From: Brachionus koreanus
Taxonomy: Eukaryota > Rotifera > Eurotatoria > Ploima > Brachionidae
Direction of reading: 5' to 3'
Length of the DNA: 64,000 bases
Assembly (NCBI GenBank): GCA_016987375.1
Contig: PJRA01000509.1
Span: 1,155,978-1,219,977 of the forward strand
The notes below the pieces were generated by a model. That model worked only from the letters and a program-made list of their open reading frames with translations, ran no database searches and was not told the origin of the DNA. The position numbers and the translations under genes are program-made. Below are positions 14,501-26,515 of this stretch, piece after piece. The number at the start of each line of letters is the position of its first letter. Positions within the stretch are counted from its first letter, which is position 1.

Positions 14501-17500
14501 AAGAACTAGTTACCGTCAACGAATTTCTAAAGGAATTTGAAATGGAACAAAAAAAGTAACAAAAATTTTTTTATTGCTAAGCCTAAAATTATAAAAAATT
14601 TGAAAAAAAAAGTTGCGAAATTTCTCAAGTTGAAGAGCCAGCGTACTTAATTCCATTGGGTGCTAGCACGGCAACAAACTCAAAATCAAGTCTAGTATCT
14701 CAAGTAGCTAATGAGCCGACCAGTGTTTTTACATCTCCTGTCAATCGTTCACCTAATTCTTCAACATCCTATGATCAGATGATTCTACAACAGTCTACAC
14801 CTCTCAAAAATCAACTCGAATCGCATGCCAAAGCTTTGTCCAAGTCGAAAAAAATCGGCAACATCCTCAAGCTGGCAAGTGTTCGAGGCGCTAAATCGAA
14901 ATCTATGAAACACAAATATTCATCACAAATACAACAACATGCGTTCGTAATGAAAGCTGTTACCAGTGATACAACTTGTGACACATGCCAAAAAAGTTTA
15001 CAAAACAAAAAAGCACTTATTTGCAAAAGTATGAATGAATAGTTTGATTAATTTAGATGTATTATTAAATTTAATTTTTTTTAGATTGTCAAATTATAAT
15101 TCATGATTCGCAATGTAAAGACCAAGTTATACAATGTCTATACCATAAGAAATCAATTTTTTCCCAATCAAAAACGAACAGTTCATCAACGAGTGCTTTT
15201 AACATAAATAGAGTTAGAGTAGTCGCTGATGACAAGATAAAACAAGACCAAATGGACGACAAAGACAATGTGCTATTGTCTAGTTGCTCAAATGGAGGAA
15301 TAATAGTTGGCTTGAATAGCCTAAATCCTTCCAATTCAATAAAAACAATTCACGTAACTAACAATCGACCAAAATCAATGGACATAAGCAAATATTTTCA
15401 AGTAATTATTTTTATTTAAAAATACTCATAAAGATATGGTTTAATTAACATTTTAGAACACTAAAAAGGCCCATTTGTCTAAGTCAACGTCAAATATGTA
15501 CAGGTAAGAGACTATTCTAAATAATGGTCATGATTGGGTTTTGCTAAGTCGTGACAATAAGCGGGTTTAAGCTTTTCTTCTTTTTGAATCCTCATTAAGA
15601 GCCCTAAAGTAATCTTTTTTATATTCAAATAATTTTCTCTATTTTTTTCAATTATGTAAGATGAGGAAATAACAAGAAATTGAAAATATCTAATCTCTTT
15701 TATTTCATAGTTGTTTTCGCTCTATTCTATGTCCTTTTTGAACTATTGTACTAGTTTTGTCGTCGAGGTAGTTTAGGACTTTCTTAATCCGTGATTTTTA
15801 TCTTTATTATGAAAAAAATTAAAATTATTTTTTTCAACAAGTCTCTCAAATTTAGCCTTTCAAAATGCTTATCCATTTACTAAAAAAAATAAAAAAAAAA
15901 CAAAAAGAATTTGTTCAATTTCCGCTCAATCTAGACATGAATTTTACATTTTCTTTTCATGAAGTTGAAATTGAATTTTGAACGGAATTGGCAATCAAAT
16001 TTGTGTTTGGCTATGTTTATTTTTCTATATAGTCCACTGTTTGTATTCGTGCTCAATGATAAAAAGAAGCTTTTTTCATTTAATCCAAATAGTTAATTTT
16101 TGAAATTTAAGAGGTAACCTGAATAGAATATCTAGTAGAACCGCAGGATAATTACTTCCTGTTGAGTTGGCAAAAATAAATATCAATCTAGAAAATTTTT
16201 GTTTAGAATTTTCTTTTTAGAATATTTAGAAAAAAAAAAAAATTTTTTATTTTAAATTAATTTCTTTTTTAGTTTATGAGAATTTATTGAATTAATTTTT
16301 TTGTTCAAAAAATTTAAACAAGAAATTTAAATATATTCAATTATTTCTTTTCTATTTAAAAATGATTATTAAAATTTATCTCTTTTTTTGAATGATTTTA
16401 GATTTCTCAAATTGATGGAAAATGTGAAAAAAATTTTTTTTTTTTTCAAAATTAATTTTTTATTGTTAGTTTAAAAAATTATTACAAACTAAAAATCTAA
16501 TCAAATTTAAAAAATAGTAAATATTCAGGTTGATTATTTTTTTTAAATTCAAGAGAAATTTTGGATAGAGTTTTTAGCTAAAATACATAAAATATTGCCG
16601 ATTAGCTTGGGATAAACGAATTTTATTGTTTTATTTAGTTGTAATAGAAGTCTTAGAAGCGAACTAAGTGATTACTAGGCTTAGATTAAAATAAAACAAA
16701 TCGATTAGCCGAACGGTTGCAACTCTTTAAGAAACCTTTATAGTTTATTTAGAGATTTTCAAGAGGCCATTGAAAATAATCAGGTTAATAATTTGGAACA
16801 ATTCTCGTTTTCCAGCTTATATCGATATCAGTTAGGTAATCGCTTTTTCGGCTACTTCGAACAAAACCTACAAAACAAACTCTTAGAACTAATTCTACTA
16901 TTCGATTAAATCCAGGTCACAACTCTCTCTCTCTCTCTCTTTATCGCGCTTTTTTATCGCTGAGTTTTTTTCAATTTTTGTTGACAAAATTCCAAAATTT
17001 TCAAATCTCAAATTACAACTTTATTTGCGTCCTACTTACAACGCATTAAAGTATTTCCATTATTCAGTCATTTAACTGGTCGTCGTAGCTTAAGCAACTA
17101 ATTTTTTATACAGCTAGATACTATAAGATTCTAATATGATCTTATGAGATTCCGACACAATGCAAGATAGTGCCGTATTCGAAAAAAACAAAAAGAACAG
17201 GACGCAGAAAACTAAGCGTCCTAAATCCGCTTTCGGTCCATTGTTTCAGTCAAGCGACTCGTTGAACGCTTCTTTAAACGAGTCGCTAAATAGCTCCGTA
17301 AATGCCAACAAGTCTTCCTGTTCCACCCATTCCATGCAACCAAGCAACATTAATTTACTCAAATATTTGACCAAAGCTGACTCAAAAACGAGCCTAAACG
17401 AGCTTTTCTCGTTGGCCAACCGCCTCGACTCGAATTCGTACACTTTGTGTACAAATAAAAAATACCTTAAAAATTCGAACACATCGTCAAATTCTTCTTT

Positions 17501-20500
17501 GAATTTATTTCTTAAGAGCTCGAGTAGTAGTAGTAGCTCTTCGACTAGGAGATTTTTTTATCGCAATAGGTACCCCATTATGACCATTTTAATTTTTTTT
17601 CCGATTAAGATTTTTACTATAAATTTTCAATTTATTTTAGCAAGTCGATAAATGAAGAGAGTGCTGATTACGAAGCGATCAAGTCGCTTAGGGAATCAGC
17701 TGATTCATTGAATCACAAAATAGAAAATGATCCTAATTTGAATGCTACAAGCTCGTCTAGTTCTATGATTAATTCAGTGTTAAATCAGAACACTGTTTCT
17801 AGTACTGGATCTTCATCGTCGTCGTCCAATGCTTCACTAATTTCTGGAACCGGTCTTAATTCAAATTTTAAATTTTACATGAATGAATTAAATGCGGAAT
17901 TTTCCAATTTTGAATTTGAGTTCAGTGCGAACAATTGGGCCGATCTTCAAACAGAAGATGTAAGCAATTTTTTAAATTAAACGTCAATTTATTTTGATGA
18001 GCTTAATTTTTTTCATAAAGTATTTACAATCGTTGAGCAAGCAATCTCGCAATAAGCAAGAAAACATATTTGAATTCATTAAGACAGAGGTCAATTATTA
18101 CAAAATTTTGTGCATGTGCCAAAGAGTAAGTAGACTTTGGACAAATATTATTTTTATCAAAAAAACTGGATTAGCTCAAATTTAGGGATTATTTGAAAAA
18201 AAAAATTGAATTTTATTCCTAAAATAACACAAAACCAAACAAGTTTGTTTATTTTAAGTTGAATTTTAGAGCTTTTAAAATTAAATTAAATAAGATGTAA
18301 ACAAACGATTTCTATTTCGAAAAGGACATTAAAGTGCTTTTATTTTTATAACCTTTTATTTTTATAATGGACAATTTTGCCTCACTAATATAACGAAATT
18401 TAAAATTCTGTGCAAGTTTTTAAATTGTTAAATAAAAAAAAAAATTTAAAAAAATACATTTTTGAAACTTTTATTTATTTATTTGTTTTTTATTCGATTA
18501 ATAAAAAGTTGTAATCAAAATTGTACTATTTTTGAGAGTTATAAGTTTTATAAATAAATAAAAAAGTTTAATTTTTTAAAATAATTCATTTAAGACACAA
18601 AGGATGTACAATATAAATCATTCGAAAAAAATTTGTCTTAGACTTGAAATTATGTCTATCAATTTATTATTTGAAATTTTTCCAAAATCTATAAAAAAAA
18701 ATCATGTGCTTTGAAATATTAATAATATATTTTTTATTAATTATTTACTATTAAAAAAAATTAAAGCAATTTTTTTATGGACAATTGATGGTTGTCTATA
18801 TAGACTATTTAAATACAAAATGATTAAATTTTTTTCTCAATTCTTAAATAATTTTGCATTAAGGTTATCGGGCTACTACTCGTAACTAATTGTCACCAAT
18901 TTAATGAACTAGATAAGATTAGTCTTATTCATGACTTGACTTAAAAAGTTGATTGAAATTTAATTTTTTGCCTTATATTCTTTTATTTACACCGACAAAA
19001 CAAATATGCTAAAGTGAGAAATAAATTAAAAAATTTAATTAAATATTTTGTTTGTAAATTCTCCTATTTCCTATGTATTTTTTTTAAATAGTTTATTTAA
19101 TATTTAGAATATATAGCTTTGAGTAATAAAACTCCTTTCGCTATAGGTATTTAAAAATTTAAGAAAAAAGTGTCCATAGAAAAGTTATATTAAATTAATT
19201 AGATTAATTAGAATTTGAAAGAGAAATAAGAAATGTTACAGAAAAACTGTTGTCCATTGGAAGAGCTCATTTGAGACTTTACAAAGTAAGGTTTTAAGAT
19301 TAGAACTTCTTGGGCTTTCAACAAAAACATCAATATAATCCTGTATGAGTGAAGTAATGAGTGTGTTTTTATATATTAAACTTTTTTTTATGTACTTTTC
19401 AAGCAGGATTCTGAGTCTTGATTAAATCTTGATTAAATATTAAGTCTTGATGTATTAAATCACACAAGCTTTTAAAGCTTTATTGTTTGAGCATATCCAG
19501 TTATTTTATTTGGATTAGTAAAAAAAAAATTTTTTTTTAAACAAAATTTGGAATTAATTTAAAAAGTTAAACAATTTATATTTATTTAAGATGTTTAAAA
19601 GTATTTTGATAAATGATTGTCGCATTGAACCAAGCACTCTTGATCAAATATTCCCAGATCTTGAAAGGTTGATGGATTTGCATAAGGTATTGTTAGATCA
19701 ACTGATAGAACGGTACAGAACTAGCAAGAATAAATACATTGAATATATTGGAGATATACTTTCGAATATAGTAATTATTTTAAAAAATGCTAAAAAAAAT
19801 GGAATTTATTTAATTTTTTTTAAAGCTAATCGAAAAAAATGATCTATGGGTCACTTTATATAGCAAAGTTTGCTGCTCACATGTAACAGCCAAACAGACT
19901 TTCAAACATTTGAATACATCTAACAAATCTGTGGCATTATTTTCGAACGAAATTTCCAAGCATTCCTGGCTGAAACGATATCATATTCCGGATTGTTTGA
20001 CAATAATTACTCAACGTTTGACTAAATATTTGACACTCATTGAAAACATACTTACAAATAGCAGAGACAACAAGATCGAGATCGATCTGTTGAATAAATC
20101 GCTTGAAAAATTAAGATCAATACTGAGCCGAGTTAATGATGCAGTTGCTTTTTACCAAAATTTAAATGAATTTAAAAAATACCTGGACAATTTTGATCAA
20201 AAATCACAGACTAAATCTTTTGTAAAAAACGAACAAAATATCGAAGAGCGAGCATTTACTGTAGATTTTTTTACTCATTTAATTATAAGTTGATGAGCTT
20301 TTTTTTAAGAGATCAGATTTGATTAGTAAACCAAACCGAAAGATAATAAGCCTAAATCAGGTTACAGTCAAAGTGATGTCAATGAAGGGTAAAGAATACA
20401 AAAATGTCACTTGTGTCACTATGAGTGATATGATTGTTTTTCTTCAATACAATGAAAAATCATCAAAATACGGATTTATGAATGATACGGTAATTTTTTT

Positions 20501-22618
20501 TCATTTTGTTGTGTAGAAACGTGTTTATACTTCTTGTTATGGGATCAATAAATAAAAAAAGACTTTTCTTAAAAAATTTTTTGCTGGAATCCAATTACAA
20601 AGCATAATGGTTTATTTAAGTAAAGAAAAAATATGTTAGTAGTTTAAGCTGCAGTTAAGCCAACAGATAGTAAAAGACAAGGAAGAATATTTTGAGCTAT
20701 ATCAAGAATACTGCATTAAAAAATAAAAAAAAGTATTTTTCATAATAATTGATGATGCAGCTTTTGTTATTTGGAAAAATCTGTCTAAAAAAATAAAGAT
20801 TTCTGAGTTTTTTGTGTAAAAATTTTTCTAAAATTTTGATAAATAAATGAAAAAAATTTTTGATTTTTATTAAATTCTAAAAATTTTAAATCATCTAATT
20901 AGTTGTTTAAATCATTATTTCAAATTTATATTTCAAACTTTAATTAATAATTTAGCACACAAATTTTTTAAAATAATCTAGCTTGTTTTAACCCATTGAT
21001 TTAACTTTAGAATGACACCATCTTTTCTTGTAAATATCTGAAGAAGGTTTAAATCGCTTGTTTTTTAAATATAATTTTAACTCTAATAAAAAATGAAACA
21101 ATAAATTAAAATTTAATTTAAAGAAAAGTGTAATTACATGTAATTATGGTATATTAGTAAGACCAAAAGAATCTGACATAAATCATTTACAAAATCAATC
21201 AAATCAAATGTATCATCAGAGAACAGTGAGTCAATCAAATTCGATAAAATCCAATCAAACAAGTGCAAATTCGGGACAGAATTCTTCCAAATCGTTTACT
21301 CATGAATCACTGATTACATATATTGCTCATACAATTACAAACGAAATATTCGAAGTAAAATTTCCGGATGAATCATCACGAAATCAATGGTTAATTCTTG
21401 TTCACACTCATATTACTCCATTTATTGAAGACAATAAAGAAAATGTCGACGTCAAAGTAACCAGTGCTACAAGTGAACCATCGTCTGGAGAACTGACCAT
21501 AAGTTCAGATATTGCAGGCCTAATTTTGACATTTAATAATTTGCTTTCGAATCAAATGACGGTGAACTTGATGAGAAGTGCGAGCAGTGCTGGAGAGACA
21601 ATAACCAAAAATAGCCAGGATAATCAAATAAGCATTCCAAAAAGAGCCGAGACTTTCAATGGCGCTTCTTCTTCCAAAGAATCTCAAATGTCAATTATAA
21701 ACATAAATTCAGAATTGTTTCAAAAGTCGAAAATTTTTCAGACTCTAAGTCCTAAAAGTTGCGAAACACTATCGACAACGACAAATACTGAATCGGATTA
21801 TTCGACCACGACAAACAAGTCAGCCGATTCTGGATACCAATCTAAATCGTGTTGTATATATGCTGATCTTGATCAATCGATATCTGCATGTATCTGTAGT
21901 GACAAGACAGATGCAAAAAATAAACTCTTTGACGATAACACACTGCAGTCGTTACCAAGAAATGTTTTTGAGCAAATGCTCAGAAATATATTAAACGATT
22001 ACACTAAGACAAAAAAAGAAAATTTTGAGCTAAGAAAATCAATTGAAAATAAAGACAAGTCAATTGATTTGCTCAAAAAAGCATTAGACGAATACAAGGT
22101 ATTTTCTGAAACAAAAAAGTATTTTTTTTTGTGTTTTAATTTTTTTATTCAAATTTAAAAGGTTCAACTTGACAATGAAAAGCAAGACTTGGAAAAAAAA
22201 TTTAATGATCTTGAAAAGAAAGAGGTAAAAATAAGTTTTATTTAAATTCTGTCAAATAAAGGCTTGTCTAGCCTTTACTAACACACTCAAACACTAAATA
22301 ATAGCACTTAACGCTTTTTAAATGAATTTCTATTCAAAGAACTTAGATGCTACTAGTGGCACTGCTAATATAACACGGCTTAACCATAATATTAGTCAAA
22401 TTAGCAATAATAGTCAAATAAATAACTCAATTAATTCTACTCAAAGCAATCCAAGTAGTCTCTTGTCGGACATGAACAACAACAGCGCAAACAGTCAATC
22501 CATGTCAAATAAAGTGTCCATAATGGTAAAATGTGAACGTTCGCTACTCTCCTCTAATGCTCAGGTCAAAAAAGAAGATGATAAAAATGCATCTGATTCT
22601 TCAATTTTATTTTTATAA
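5516..22618 (+). CDS. AKAP13/ARHGEF28-type Rho guanine nucleotide exchange factor (21 exons)
   Basis: DH-PH proteins load GTP on Rho GTPases. Exons: 5516-5579, 5639-5949, 8539-9226, 11426-11781, 11838-11911, 12167-12229, 12345-13356, 14036-14087, 14355-14555, 14613-15028, 15085-15401, 15457-15503, 17171-17569, 17641-17959, 18021-18125, 19591-19770, 19826-20260, 20310-20489, 21124-22098, 22162-22224, 22340-22618. All phases agree if one base is added at the 9-T run 5717-5725 (about 2178 residues). Seen: an ankyrin-like block with ENLLHFAARHNL (exon 3) as in AKAP13; a His/Gln run near 11570; a C1 zinc finger (about 1049-1095: H-x12-C-x2-C, CKNC, H, C); long Ser/Asn-rich linkers; DH from NKQENIFEFIKTEVNYY through WLKRYHIPDCLTIITQRLTKY (about 1445-1680); a PH domain split by a Ser/Gln insert; a coiled coil near 22000-22220. 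Exon 13 has a weak acceptor; an ATG at 17160 could start a shorter form. Confidence 0.9.
5950..8538 (+). other. Long intron 2 of the RhoGEF gene
   Basis: This intron separates the N-terminal exon from the ankyrin-like exon (phase 1; AGT serine codon split). It is low-complexity A/T with many short poly-T and poly-A tracts. No open exon, repeat or RNA gene was recognised in it. Confidence 0.7.
9227..11425 (+). other. Long intron 3 of the RhoGEF gene
   Basis: Bounded by a GTAAGA donor at 9227 and an acceptor ending at 11425, phase 2, joining IAKL to MFDYCSKNEILTSKM. No coding or structured element was recognised; sequence is A/T-rich throughout. Confidence 0.7.
13357..14035 (+). other. Intron 7 of the RhoGEF gene
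   Basis: GTGAGT donor at 13357 and TTTTTTTAG acceptor at 14035, phase 1. A/T-rich; nothing else seen. Confidence 0.7.
14173..14260. repeat. Cluster of palindromes inside RhoGEF intron 8
   Basis: Three perfect inverted repeats lie in one 88-bp stretch of intron 14088-14354: a 16-nt palindrome AAAAAGCATGCTTTTT (14173-14188), an 11-bp stem TGTGTGTGATG (14209-14219 with 14228-14238, 8-nt loop) and a 9-bp stem ACAGCTTTT (14236-14244 with 14252-14260, 7-nt loop). The last two share bases, so they would be alternative folds. A related CACACAGC motif precedes them near 14115-14125. It could be a small MITE remnant or a structured intronic RNA. Confidence 0.5.
15504..17170 (+). other. Long intron 12 of the RhoGEF gene, possible internal promoter
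   Basis: Joins MYR-type exon end at 15503 to the exon read from 17171 (phase 2). It contains a (CT)9 run at 16923-16940. The exon downstream also has an in-frame ATG at 17160 preceded by an in-frame stop, so this intron could equally hold an alternative promoter for a short RhoGEF starting there. Confidence 0.5.
16923..16940. repeat. (CT)9 microsatellite
   Basis: Nine perfect CT units lie 230 bp upstream of a RhoGEF exon with a possible alternative start. On the minus strand this is a GA run. It may simply be a microsatellite. Confidence 0.9.
18126..19590 (+). other. Long intron 15 inside the DH domain
   Basis: Phase 0 intron between LCMCQR and MFKSILIND. It holds a short imperfect tandem TCTTGATTAAA motif around 19415-19450. 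No exon was recognised. Confidence 0.7.
20490..21123 (+). other. Intron 18 inside the PH domain
   Basis: Phase 0 intron. The downstream acceptor at 21123 was chosen because only it gives the PH-domain continuation KSVITCNYGILVRPKESD, matching the VISLxxLIVRE pattern of this RhoGEF family. No other element was seen. Confidence 0.7.
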
Positions 22619-24378
22619 ATATTTTCGTCCGTAAATATTTCTCATTTTTGCTCCTTTTTTTTTGGAAAAATAAAATTATTTTTGTTTTCTATTTTTTGTA
22701 ATATTTTTTTGTAAACTTTTTTGTCATTTATATAAATTATTTTGCAAAAGCCTTTAAATTTATTTAAAAAAAAAAAGGTATAAATAGACAATATTTAAAA
22801 TATTTTATTACCAGCCAAGATATAGACCTATTATTATTTGTTCCATTATTTATTGTGAAAAATTATTTAAATTATGCAGAGTTTTTATTTTTTCTTTTCA
22901 ATTTACTAAAGCAAATAAATTTAAAAAAAAATTTTCCCTTTTTTATTCAGTTATTTTTACAACCGGAATTTATCTAATAGTTTACTGAATTAAGATCAAT
23001 TTGATAAGTAAAAAGTGATTGTTCAATCATAAAAAGATTCAAAATCAAATATAGCTTTATTTAAAAAATTCGATTTTGAAGCTAAATTATAGAAGTGAAC
23101 ATTCAAGAAATTGATTATGGCTTTAAAATTGAATAATTTCGAATTATTTTCATGTTTAAATAGATTTTTAATGCAAAACTATTAAAATAATTTGATTTAA
23201 AAATATTATTAATATTTTTTTTAATAAAAATAATATATATATATATTTATATTAAAATTAAAATTGTTTTATTTGTTTTTCTTTTTAAAACAACTTTGTA
23301 ATATTTTTATTAAATTGAATATTGAGATTACAAATTTATTAGCCAAGCCTCGTGAGTATAGGCTGACGATAAATCTAATTTAAATAAATCAATAAAACTA
23401 GTTGATTATCTAAGAAAAATAAATCGAAAATAGATAAAAAGCGTTTATAAAATGAGCAGCTCAGGGATAAGAAAGACTCTAATAGATGGCATGAAAAGAG
23501 CATACAAACACATCGAATTATATAATCGATAATAGATATAAAAAAAAAACTTCTTCCAGTAATTAATTATTTAATTAATGAACCCAATTGTTACTGTGTT
23601 TCGACTCAGTAAAAACAACACAACAAATTTGCATAAACAAAAAATCATGAGAATTTTTAGTGAGAGGCTAAATGAAAGTTTTTGATGTTGAATCTGTACT
23701 AATTGATATAAGGTATTTAAGGCATTTTTGCGGTCAATAATTAGTGAAAATGACTTTTTAAATAGTCTTAAAGACGATTGAGTGCGTCTGAGAGGCTTGC
23801 TCGTCTTACTTTGAAAATTAAATCAATCAAAATCAAAGATAAGATTAGATAAAGAGAAAATACTGCCATTTATGTTCAATTGGACTTCTTGAGAGATCAT
23901 TAATTACAAACAGAATTTTCTGAATCAAATATGTAAAATAAAATTTAATTATTTTTAGTTTTATTAAATAGATTAATAGTATTGTTGTAAAAATCGATTA
24001 GTCAAGAACTCTTCAATTTTTGATCCGAATTTTTTTTGAGATTCAGCTATTGTCTCCTTGATCTGGCGACTGAACTTTTTGACATTTATTATTTTATTAG
24101 AAAAATAAATTTGGGAATTTCCCGGGACTTGCCCGAACGGCAAAAGCCTTCTTTTCAGCCCCCTTGCTAATGTTTGTTATTTAGTATATCAACAAATTCA
24201 AGTTAGAATAATTTAGAAATGTTGAAAAATTTAGAATTAAAGATTAAATTTGCCTTATTATACAATTTCCGCTTTTGTCACATAAGAAAAAAAAACATTT
24301 GAAATACATTGAATTTTTTTTTCATTTCACTAATTTATTTATTTTTTTAAAAATCTTTTTTTTTTTATTTAGATTAAA
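22619..24378. other. Intergenic region after the RhoGEF gene
   Basis: An AATAAA polyadenylation signal sits at 22669-22674, about 50 bp after the RhoGEF stop. An (AT)n run lies at 23233-23247. The last part (24050-24180) is GC-richer and contains a kappaB-like palindrome described separately. No gene was recognised. Confidence 0.6.
24113..24123. promoter_or_regulatory. kappaB-like palindrome upstream of a secreted-protein exon
   Basis: GGGAATTTCCC is a perfect 11-bp palindrome fitting the Rel/NF-kappaB consensus GGGRNWYYCC. It lies in an unusually GC-rich patch, 256 bp upstream of the ATG at 24379. Binding is inference; one short site can occur by chance, though less readily in such AT-rich DNA. 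Confidence 0.25.
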
Positions 24379-24481
24379 ATGAAAGTTTTATTGTTCTTGA
24401 TTTGTATAGTACTGATTTCTTCTATAAAGTCAAAAAAAAATGGAACCAAAAAAGAAAAAAAAATTGGATCGAAGAAAACAG
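24379..24481 (+). CDS. First coding exon of an unknown small secreted basic protein
   Basis: A TTTATTTAG acceptor lies just before the ATG, and a GTAAAA donor follows at 24482 (phase 1), so this looks like a first coding exon after a 5' UTR intron. It encodes a clear signal peptide, MKVLLFLICIVLISSIKS, then a lysine-rich tail with KKNGTKKEKKIGSKK. I could not find a convincing downstream exon. Joining to 38029 gives an early stop, and joining to about 33501 gives only a few more basic residues before a stop. The family is unknown; it could be an antimicrobial-type or growth-factor-type secreted protein, or a decayed fragment. Confidence 0.4.
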
Positions 24482-25938
24482 GTAAAATACTTTAAATAAA
24501 AAACTTTCCATTGGCAAATAATAAAATTTAATCATCATCTTAATTTGTTTTCTAAAAACGCTGATTTAAATTAAAATTTTGTTTCATTTTTTTTCTTAAA
24601 AATTTTTCATTCTTTAAGACGGTATAAAATTTTTCTATTGAAAATTTAAAATTTTAATTATTTGATTTAAAGTGTTAAGATTGTTTAATTGAAATTTATT
24701 AATTAAGATGTTTTTTAAAAATCTTTTATATATTTTTTTTTCAATTTAAATAATTTTTAATTAAATAAGATACTCTCCATTTGTGACTTTTCTCAATTTT
24801 CTAAATTACTATGTTTATCTTAGGGATCATATTCTTTACTTGAATAGCATTACTAAATTCAATAAAAGATCGGAAATTTACTCTTTAAGGTTACCACTGA
24901 CACCATCTAGTCCCAAACTATATTTGTGTTTAACAAAGAACTGCTATTATTATTCTATTCGCGAATCAAAAAATTTCTTAATACAATTTTGAGTGTTCAT
25001 TCAAAGGATCTCCGAGTTTATTACAAATTATTTTTAAAAAATACATTAACTTATTATTTTATATGCTTAAGACTGCATACAAAATCTTCAATAATCTTTG
25101 GAATATTATCGATTAGCCTGTCTTAGGGAATCAAACTCTTCTACCTTTACTGGTCTTAGACTTATAAATTTAGCTACAAAAAGTAAATGATGAAAAAATG
25201 AAACTATTTTTTTCCTGATAGATATCAAAGATACAACGGCAAGATATAGAAAAAACTATGAAAAAAAATTTCAACTAACTATAGCAATAAATGACTGCAG
25301 TAATCCGATTTTCAAAAAACACTTTGAATCGATATCCGATAACATTATTAGTAATTAAAAATAAAATCTCAGTTTCACTTCTGGCTTATATACGGTCCCA
25401 TTTACACTTTATCTTTATCGCAATAAACAACTCAATGCAAAATATACTTTCTTACTGCCAAAAACTACAAAATCGCATCTTTCGAAAAAACCAATTCTTC
25501 CCCATTTAGAAATAGATTGATAAAGATTTCCGTACCTCTTGAAATTTAAATTTCAGAAAAAAGTTCAATTGATTATTAAATAACTTTTCTCTTGGTCGAC
25601 TTACTCACCAACAAATTCAAGAAGACGTTTCAACTTATCAAGGCTTTACCTAAACTAAAATAAATAAATAAAAATATCAAAGATTCGTATAATTTGAAAA
25701 GAATAATTTAGTTCACTTTTGAATAAATATAAATGGCAAAACTCTTTGGTTTTTAATTTTCTTAGCAAATACCCCTCAGAATGCTTTTTCTTAGCCTTAA
25801 AATAGAAGCTCTTCGTTGTCTTCTTTCGTCAATTTTTCTTCTCTACTGTCCCATGCAAAACATAGTTCTTTTAGACGTAATCAAATATATGGTCTTTAAT
25901 GCCATAGAGCAAAATTTTCGTTCGGATTCTCAAAGTGT
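24482..25938. other. Non-coding or decayed sequence before the hAT element
   Basis: Several short open frames occur (24783-25509, plus strand) in different phases. Pieces such as RIKKFLNTILSVHSKDLRVYY vaguely resemble LINE reverse-transcriptase tails, but no diagnostic motif is present and I do not call an element. Confidence 0.4.
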
Positions 25939-25946
25939 GTTAGGAT

Positions 25947-26507
25947 CAGAGTTGTTTAAAAGTCACAAGTCACAAGCCAAGACCAAGTCAAAGACTTTTT
26001 ATTTAAATATTTTTTTAAAGCAGATTTTTTTCATTTAAAATAATTTTTAATATTCACTAAATAAGAATTTAATTAAAGTAAAATAATTTAAATATTTTAA
26101 CATTTAAAAATTTTTTTTTCTCAATCTAGTCCCTGATTAAATCCAAGTTACTAACCAATAAAGTTGTGTCTTCTAGGTTTTTGGCAGTTAATCTTGACCT
26201 ATGTGGTCGGTTGATATAACCAGATTTAGAAAAGAGCCGCTCAACTGGTCCTGAAGAAGTTGGAATGGGTAGGAATTTTTGTGCAAGAGTTGCTAGTGAC
26301 GGAAATTTTGACTTGTTTTTTTTCCAAAAATTCACTAAATCATCTTTTTCTGTATAATTTAATTTTTTATAATGTTCTATTTCATTTTTAAATTTAGTTT
26401 CTTCATCATTCTCTTCTTCTCTTAAAATTATATTATTGTTTGAAGTCCGGACTTGGACTTTATTTTTAAAGACTTTGACTTTAATTTTGGACTTTTAAAC
26501 AACTCTG
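25947..26507. mobile_element. Internally deleted hAT-family DNA transposon with intact TIRs and TSD
   Basis: The ends are perfect 18-bp terminal inverted repeats: CAGAGTTGTTTAAAAGTC at 25947-25964 and its reverse complement at 26490-26507. They are flanked by identical 8-bp target duplications GTTAGGAT (25939-25946 and 26508-26515), the hallmark of hAT insertion. At 561 bp it is far too short to be autonomous. It retains only the C-terminal hAT dimerisation exon on the minus strand. The perfect TIRs and TSD suggest a fairly recent insertion. Confidence 0.93.
26126..26457 (-). pseudogene. hAT transposase C-terminal dimerisation fragment
   Basis: The open frame encodes VNFWKKNKSKFPSLATLAQKF followed by LPIPTSSGPVERLFSKSGYI and a tail ending NLDLIRD. 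This is the classic hAT C-terminal signature (FWxxN...FPxLAxLAxxxLxIPxSSxPxERxFSxxGxI). The N-terminal BED finger and catalytic RNase-H fold are absent, so it cannot transpose. It sits wholly inside the 25947-26507 element and is open up to the element's end. Confidence 0.9.
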
Positions 26508-26515
26508 GTTAGGAT

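Noticed and set aside
24783..25509. Possible LINE reverse-transcriptase tail in plus-strand frames
   Set aside because: A few phrases look LINE-like, but no diagnostic motif is present and the frames are broken; indistinguishable from A/T-rich noise.
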